Shown piece by piece: positions 59,643 through 64,000 of a stretch of DNA of 64,000 bases (the stretch's first letter is position 1; each line of letters starts with the position of its first letter). The position numbers were made by a program, and so were the translations under genes. The notes under the pieces are model-generated. The model made no database searches, was not told the DNA's origin, and was given only the letters and a program-made list of their open reading frames with translations. Source of the DNA: Paenibacillus sp. FSL R7-0345 (GTDB taxonomy: Bacteria; Bacillota; Bacilli; Paenibacillales; Paenibacillaceae); assembly GCF_038595055.1 (NCBI RefSeq), contig NZ_CP152002.1:4198501-4262500 (forward strand), in the 5' to 3' direction.

Positions 59643-59882
59643 ATGCTCAAATTACTGCTCGGATGTACTTCCATTTTGTCTTCTGTAATTATCCTGTGTA
59701 CTGGCTTCATCATTTCTGCTCTAAAGTCTGTTCAAGAAAGCTCAAATGAAAATAGCGGAGCTTTTAATTATGGAATCTTTGATATTAACTTCCTCTGGTT
59801 TATCATTCCTTTAATCCTTTTGATAATAGGCTTCACATTTCTCTATTCATACAGCAAAAATAATAAGGTCCCCCAGCATTAA
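59643..59882 (+). CDS. 79-aa two-TM protein
   Basis: ATG with CCAGGAGGATGATT upstream. Two hydrophobic helices (LLLGCTSILSSVIILCTGFI and FLWFIIPLILLIIGFTFLYS) flank an Asn/Ser-rich loop. It lies 68 bp after the secreted-protein gene on the same strand, with a hairpin between, and could be its immunity or export partner; this is speculative. Confidence 0.65.
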   Translation: MLKLLLGCTSILSSVIILCTGFIISALKSVQESSNENSGAFNYGIFDINFLWFIIPLILLIIGFTFLYSYSKNNKVPQH

Positions 59883-59903
59883 CAACCAACCAAATAACCC
59901 ACA

Positions 59904-59941
59904 ACAAAAAAAGCTCCAGTGACAGCCACAGGAGCTTTCCC
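59904..59941. terminator. Terminator between convergent genes
   Basis: AAAAAGCTCC-AGTG-ACAG-CCACA-GGAGCTTT; T7 on the minus strand. Confidence 0.85.
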
Positions 59942-59950
59942 TTTACATCT

Positions 59951-60328
59951 TCACTTCGCCAACAGATCCGCCAGCTCTTCCGAATTCTTCGCTCTTAGGT
60001 CTAGCATCCTCTCACTATTGCTGTCCTTAATCAGAAAGCCGTTTTTGGTTTCAAAATCCATGTATACACTGTATTGCACGGCTTCAGAATCATCATAGGT
60101 AACGGTCATCCGGCAGGATGGCGGGCCTACATCAACAGCTCCGGGCATTTTTTTAACAGTCCTTATAGCATCTCCGATGATTTCAAGGCTTTCAGCATCA
60201 GTGTAGGTGATTGTGGCTGTGTCGGAAACGAGGCTAACACTAACAATTTCTCGCTTAGGCAGGATCATTACAATGATTAACGTCACCAATACAATTAATG
60301 AAGTGATGTAGATGATTTTCCTCTTCAT
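59951..60328 (-). CDS. 125-aa membrane-anchored hypothetical protein
   Basis: One N-terminal helix (IIYITSLIVLVTLIIVMIL) then a small extracellular alpha/beta domain (SDTATITYTDAESLEIIGDA, CRMTVTYDDSEAVQYSVYMD). The ATG of MKRKIIYI has AAGGAGGAGCTT upstream. A remnant of a paralogue is at 58204-58250. Family not recognised. Confidence 0.7.
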   Translation of the reverse strand: MKRKIIYITSLIVLVTLIIVMILPKREIVSVSLVSDTATITYTDAESLEIIGDAIRTVKKMPGAVDVGPPSCRMTVTYDDSEAVQYSVYMDFETKNGFLIKDSNSERMLDLRAKNSEELADLLAK

Positions 60329-60346
60329 AAGCTCCTCCTTCATACC

Positions 60347-60679
60347 TTAATCCAAGAGCGCCCATAAACATCCCAACAGAATGGCAGCAACTAAATGAAC
60401 CAAAGGCAACAGGGGCAGCTTCGATACCAGAACAGCACCATTCTTATTTTTGTTTTTGATCTTTTTTATCAAATACAGCACCAAACAAATAATATAGGTT
60501 ATAGGATATGAGCTCGTTAATATTATAAATAAGAGCACGATTGCTTTTAAAATAGATTCTTCTTGCCCTGACCAGCTTCCGGCTAAAGACATTATGTTAG
60601 CTAACAAAACGAACGGATAGATAAACAAAGGTAATGCACCCAACACAAAAAACGTTATATATCGTATATTCCTTGACAT
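60347..60679 (-). CDS. 110-aa membrane protein
   Basis: Three hydrophobic helices (ITFFVLGALPLFIYPFVLLA, AIVLLFIILTSSYPITYIIC, LVHLVAAILLGCLWALL) with a Lys-rich loop IKKIKNKNKNG. Start: ATG with GAGGTG upstream. It is 18 bp before the previous gene, so probably one operon. Unknown function. Confidence 0.7.
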   Translation of the reverse strand: MSRNIRYITFFVLGALPLFIYPFVLLANIMSLAGSWSGQEESILKAIVLLFIILTSSYPITYIICLVLYLIKKIKNKNKNGAVLVSKLPLLPLVHLVAAILLGCLWALLD

Positions 60680-60701
60680 TAATACACCTCTTATATTCTG
60701 A

Positions 60702-60927
60702 TTATAGGTCCTGCCCCTCCCCGGCATAAACCTCCAAATACTCCATCATCTCCGCGATTCCCTTAAACTGTAGCTTAAGCCGCTCATTCAGATTCTCCAG
60801 CGCCACCTGAAAAGAACGCTCGAGGCGTTCTCGGTACAGCAGGAATCCGCTCCTGCTCTTCATACCTTCTCAGTGTTGTGGTGCTGACCTGCAGGATGCC
60901 GGCAATTCGGTTCGGGGTGTATGTCAA
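60702..60927 (-). pseudogene. Decayed MerR-type regulator
   Basis: A TTG-started frame reads YTPNRIAGILQVSTTTLRRY then EEQERIPAVPRTP, a MerR-like N-terminal helix-turn-helix, and ends soon after. A second frame resumes with RERLERSFQVALENLNERLK then LQFKGIAEMMEYLEVY, the C-terminal helix of the same family. The middle of the gene is missing, so this is an internally deleted and frameshifted remnant of about 225 bp. Confidence 0.65.
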
Positions 60928-60949
60928 CTGCTACGATAACATAACTGGC

Positions 60950-61036
60950 TTTTGCCGGGGAAAAGGATACGATTGTGTACGGTGAGAACTTCGGCAGTGT
61001 TACCCTCGATATTGTCGGCAAGTACAAAGCTCACTA
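60950..61036 (+). pseudogene. 3' remnant of an unknown gene
   Basis: A plus-strand frame reads LAFAGEKDTIVYGENFGSVT then LDIVGKYKAH and a stop. It is protein-like but has no start, and directly abuts the end of the 136-aa gene. Probably the tail of a lost gene. Confidence 0.35.
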
Positions 61037-61444
61037 AATTTCATGCTCTACCAGTTTTTTGCGCTTAACAAAGAGGTCAGCTTCGACATCTTTTTTTATC
61101 AATCCAAATTTATTATTAAACATACAGATTGCTTCCGAAAAATTGATGACTGTCATTGTTTTTCCCGATGGCGTTAATTCTTCTGCTACGAAAAACTCTA
61201 CGCCCGCAAGATTAAGACTAGATGGCTCCGTCTCTTCATCGTTACTTAAGCACAGCTCACCTTTAATGTTCAATCTTGCATTTTCAATGGTCCAATGAAA
61301 GGTCTCAATAGAAATGGAGCCCCAATTCATGATTTCAATCCAGCCAAAGCCATTTTCCTGGAAAATAACTCTTTCGTCTCCCTGCGCTCCAGGCTCGTAC
61401 ATGCAATCCACTGACCAGATTCCTTTTATATCTTGGCTTGTCAT
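61034..61444 (-). CDS. 136-aa hypothetical protein
   Basis: Soluble acidic protein with a lipocalin-like look (IKGIWSVDCMYEPGAQGDER, then IFQENGFGWIEIMNWG). The ATG overlaps the stop of the upstream gene (TGATG) and has GGGGGAG upstream, so they form an operon. Not recognised. Confidence 0.7.
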   Translation of the reverse strand: MTSQDIKGIWSVDCMYEPGAQGDERVIFQENGFGWIEIMNWGSISIETFHWTIENARLNIKGELCLSNDEETEPSSLNLAGVEFFVAEELTPSGKTMTVINFSEAICMFNNKFGLIKKDVEADLFVKRKKLVEHEI

Positions 61445-62607
61445 CACTGCTCCCCCAATGTATAACTAAACACCGTCTTCACTTTCTTTCCGTTCGTGAA
61501 TTCGAACTGCAGCTCTGACCCGTTCCCGCCGCTTCCGGTAAACCGGAGGCCATCGTTTTTGAAGCCCGGCATATCGGTTGGGTTAATACCAAACTCCGTA
61601 TAGAGCAGTATTGCTTTATTAGCCTTAAGATCAATTAGCGTCAGCAGTCCTTCCGAAGATGAACGGGCTACCAGGTAGTTCTCGCCAATAGCTTCAATAG
61701 CGTAGCTGTCATCCGGTGTGCCTGCTAACTTGGAGACATTCCAGGTTTGCTTAACCGAAGCATCCGGGGCAATTAAACGGACCGTATAGCCATCGTTCAT
61801 AACAGCGTTACCGTCATATGTCTTGATATTCTCGGGATAGAACTGCCAATAATGAGCTTCAGACTGGCGAAGAATGGCACCCTTTTTCACAAAAAGATTA
61901 ATGACGGTCAGGTTTATCGAAGGCTCGCCGCTGGAATTTTCAATGGTTACTAAGTCTGCATCCTCGGCAATTTTGACGAATGAAATCCGGGTATCTGCAA
62001 CATAACCTGGAGCTAGCTTTGCTATGGATGTTCCCAGAGAACGGACCACTCCTGCCCCATCCCGCTTATATAAAGTTCCGTTCACACCATTGATAAAATA
62101 CGCATCATTGTTAGTCCTGCCGTCGCCAACAAATTCCGGATAACTGATCACGGCCTCGCGGCTTGCTGCATTCCAATTCAGTGTGCCTCCGATGGCATCA
62201 CTGACAAAACGCAGGGGCACATAAAGATGCTTATTGATCTGCTGAGGTGCTGCTGAATATGTAACCTTTTTCCCGTTAACGGTTGCGTTCCGCTCCCCGG
62301 CCTTCATGGTGCCTTTTGTGAACATATTCTCGATCGAGATTACCTTCGTACGTTCGTCATACTTAACTGTTAAGCCGCTAATATAATAGAAGCTGTCCAG
62401 CGGAAGCATAACCGTCCCTTTTACCAATGAAGGAGCCCCTAAGGAAGAGGTTATTTGCTGGTTGTTAAGATAGACCCGGATCACAGGTAATACGGAGGAC
62501 TGCGCTTTACCTGCTGCTGCCGCTGCAACGGATGGAGCGGACTGAATGAAACCGATGATTAGAATGCCAAGCGCGAGCATCCGGATGAACAATTTTAAGA
62601 TTTTCAC
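61444..62607 (-). CDS. Secreted copper-amine-oxidase N-domain protein
   Basis: 387-aa protein from GTG (GAAAGAGGGG upstream). Signal peptide, cleavage near SVAAAAAG. Residues about 40-165 are two copies of the copper amine oxidase N-terminal-like domain (VYLNNQQI ... VMLPLDSFYYISGL and HLYVPLRFVSDAIGGTLNWN), common on secreted Paenibacillus proteins. The second half looks like a beta-propeller fragment (YKRDGAGVVRSLGTSIAKLA). Not an enzyme by visible motifs; a wall-associated role is likely. Confidence 0.8.
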   Translation of the reverse strand: MKILKLFIRMLALGILIIGFIQSAPSVAAAAAGKAQSSVLPVIRVYLNNQQITSSLGAPSLVKGTVMLPLDSFYYISGLTVKYDERTKVISIENMFTKGTMKAGERNATVNGKKVTYSAAPQQINKHLYVPLRFVSDAIGGTLNWNAASREAVISYPEFVGDGRTNNDAYFINGVNGTLYKRDGAGVVRSLGTSIAKLAPGYVADTRISFVKIAEDADLVTIENSSGEPSINLTVINLFVKKGAILRQSEAHYWQFYPENIKTYDGNAVMNDGYTVRLIAPDASVKQTWNVSKLAGTPDDSYAIEAIGENYLVARSSSEGLLTLIDLKANKAILLYTEFGINPTDMPGFKNDGLRFTGSGGNGSELQFEFTNGKKVKTVFSYTLGEQ

Positions 62608-62684
62608 TGATGACCCCTCTTTCTAGTTTCAGGAATTATTTTCATTAATATAACATATTAACATCCCGGCAATATTCTTTATAT

Positions 62685-62723
62685 GAAAAAACGGCGCAAT
62701 CCCAAACGCAGGACTACGCCGTT
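62685..62723 (-). terminator. Terminator of the GH5 gene
   Basis: On the minus strand AACGGCGTAGTCC ... GCGCCGTT followed by TTTTC, 25 bases after the stop. Confidence 0.85.
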
Positions 62724-62747
62724 CTTATTATAATCCCGTTCTAATGT

Positions 62748-63965
62748 TTACTGCATCCCCTGCATAATCGCATTAATAATTCCCTGCTGCGTTACCGTAT
62801 TATTCGTACGGTTGAACAGACCAAAGCCATGCTGGCCGTTATAGCCGTTATCCCAGTAGACCGGTACTGCGCCGTATTTCTTCGCTGCTGCTGTTACCGC
62901 TCGGGCAAAAGCTGCACGGTACACGTTATTGCTGGAATCATAAGCCGTTTTATCAATGGAGCCGAACTCGCCGATTACGACCGGATAGCCTTGGGTCACA
63001 AATTTGTTGTACATGGCTTGGAGCTGGGAATTCAGGTAATCCTCCTGACCCCAGGTTGATTTCTTGGACGGGTTGGTGGCCGACGCCCCCCACTGCGTAA
63101 TATTTCCTGATTCCTCTCCTGCAAAATCCCACGGGGAATAGTAGTGCGCGGAAATCATGATTCTTTTCTCCGAGCTCGGAATGGTAGAGGACCGGAACGT
63201 ATCGGTTGGCAGAACAAAGCCGTAATTGCCGGCCGTGTAGTCGATATTCGTATTCCAGCCCGGAATCAGCAGCCATCTTGCGCTATTGTTGCCGCTGGTT
63301 TGTCTGACCGTATCCACAAAGATTTGATTGTAGGCATTCAGGTTGGCATAGTAAGCAGCATTCGGATTGCCATAATTGCCGTCAAACACCTCGTTCATGG
63401 ATTCAAAAATAAGCCGCTCGTCATAGCCCACAAACTTATTGGCAATCTGCTGCCATACAAGCTTGTACTTCTCTTTGATCGCCGTCTGGTTCCCGCTATT
63501 CACCAGCAGCCAGCTGCCCTGAACGGAATTATAGCCATCCCCGTGAATATTGATGACCACATACAGGCCTTCATTATATGCATAATCTACAACCGTCTTC
63601 ACCCGGTTTAGCCAGGTTGAATTAATCGTATAGTTCGGAGCGCTTCCAATGTAATTCAGGTAAGACACGGGAATGCGGATCGTTTTAAAACCCGCAGCCT
63701 TCACCTTCTTGATCAGTTCCTGGGTGACAACGGGATTCCCCCACGCCGTTTCGCTTGGAGTACCGTTGCTGGATGCCTCAAGCTGATTGCCCAGGTTCCA
63801 TCCGGCACCCATTTCACTGACAACTTGTGAAGACGACAGGGATCTGAAATCCGAGGTAATAGGGGTAGCAGCGGCTGCCTTTGCACTCCATCCGGTCACA
63901 GCAGCAGAAGCCAGCAAGAGTAGAGCCAAACCGTAAAACCCACATTTTTTCATTTTGGCCAGCAT
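62748..63965 (-). CDS. Secreted GH5 family endoglucanase
   Basis: 405-aa extracellular glycanase. Signal peptide with cleavage around AKAAAA (about 31). One catalytic TIM barrel, no extra module. GAGWNLGNQLEA near the start, the acid/base Glu in IFESMNEVFDG and the nucleophile Glu in VIGEFGSIDKTA. GVPVYWDNG near the end matches the family (the residue next to it is A). Start: ATG of MLAKMKKCG with GGAGG at 7 nt. Cellulose or another beta-1,4-glucan is the likely substrate; it complements the mannanase in this window. Confidence 0.92.
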   Translation of the reverse strand: MLAKMKKCGFYGLALLLLASAAVTGWSAKAAAATPITSDFRSLSSSQVVSEMGAGWNLGNQLEASSNGTPSETAWGNPVVTQELIKKVKAAGFKTIRIPVSYLNYIGSAPNYTINSTWLNRVKTVVDYAYNEGLYVVINIHGDGYNSVQGSWLLVNSGNQTAIKEKYKLVWQQIANKFVGYDERLIFESMNEVFDGNYGNPNAAYYANLNAYNQIFVDTVRQTSGNNSARWLLIPGWNTNIDYTAGNYGFVLPTDTFRSSTIPSSEKRIMISAHYYSPWDFAGEESGNITQWGASATNPSKKSTWGQEDYLNSQLQAMYNKFVTQGYPVVIGEFGSIDKTAYDSSNNVYRAAFARAVTAAAKKYGAVPVYWDNGYNGQHGFGLFNRTNNTVTQQGIINAIMQGMQ

Positions 63966-64000
63966 GTCAAAACCTCCGTTTAAATTGTGGTTATGCATCA

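Noticed and set aside
1..64000. tRNA, rRNA, transposase and prophage genes
   Set aside because: I looked on both strands and saw no convincing tRNA cloverleaf, rRNA segment, transposase or phage structural gene.

Overview
The window reads as a chromosomal segment of a Gram-positive, low-to-mid GC soil bacterium, most likely Paenibacillus or a close relative. The reasons are strong AGGAGG-type ribosome binding sites with many GTG/TTG starts, the Bacillus-type gene set ylxM-ffh-rpsP-khpA-rimM-trmD, lipoproteins with Bacillota-style lipoboxes, LplA/LplB/YtcP-type sugar importers, large transmembrane AraC regulators and secreted multi-domain glycanases. Organism identity is inference; no rRNA or tRNA gene was seen.

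Regions 1-11,100 (housekeeping, mostly minus strand): lepB, rplS with a leader, then a roughly 3.3 kb insertion of small genes and a stand-alone structured RNA that separates rplS from trmD, then trmD, rimM, khpA, rpsP, ffh, ylxM, a hemolysin III family protein and an M32 carboxypeptidase. Regions 11,300-18,200: beta-carbonic anhydrase, a small membrane protein/YxcD pair, an S66 LD-carboxypeptidase, a paralogue of an odd Sm-like/hydrophobic-tail small protein, DegV and an aldo/keto reductase.

Region 18,400-30,600 is a pectin utilisation locus. An importer (LplB-like permease and binding lipoprotein, with the second permease divergently transcribed) is followed by pectinesterase, GH105 unsaturated-uronyl hydrolase, GH28 polygalacturonase, an alpha/beta-hydrolase esterase and a GH43 glycosidase, next to a membrane-bound AraC-type sensor-regulator. 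Region 31,200-36,700 holds an ECF vitamin-type transporter (S component frameshifted, fused EcfA-EcfA ATPase, EcfT), a PHP phosphoesterase and a divergent RpiR regulator with a clean palindromic operator. A secreted CBM-GH26-X2-X2-CBM3 mannanase follows at 37.7-40.3 kb, with a promoter and a catabolite-control site.

Region 40,500-42,400 is a string of three unrelated AT-rich genes (inositol monophosphatase family, HIT, unknown) separated by copies of a 17-nt imperfect palindrome, looking like cassettes. Region 42,500-50,300 is a glycerophosphodiester scavenging locus: Ugp-type ABC importer, two tandem glycerophosphodiester phosphodiesterases, a HAD phosphatase and the GlpP antiterminator. Then come a UPF0173 metallo-hydrolase, a PaaX-type regulator and a YyaL/DUF255 protein.

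Region 54,500-61,500 is an accessory AT-rich island of hypothetical, membrane and broken genes, including a patatin-like lipase, a small Xre regulator, a secreted protein of unknown family, and several gene remnants. The window closes with a copper-amine-oxidase-N-type protein and a secreted GH5 glucanase.

The most unusual signal is a set of four intergenic elements, each about 185-190 bp, built of four ~24-nt units with fixed geometry (direct, direct, inverted, inverted; steps of 50-51, 58-62 and 50-51 nt). Two elements use one unit sequence and two use another, yet the geometry is the same.
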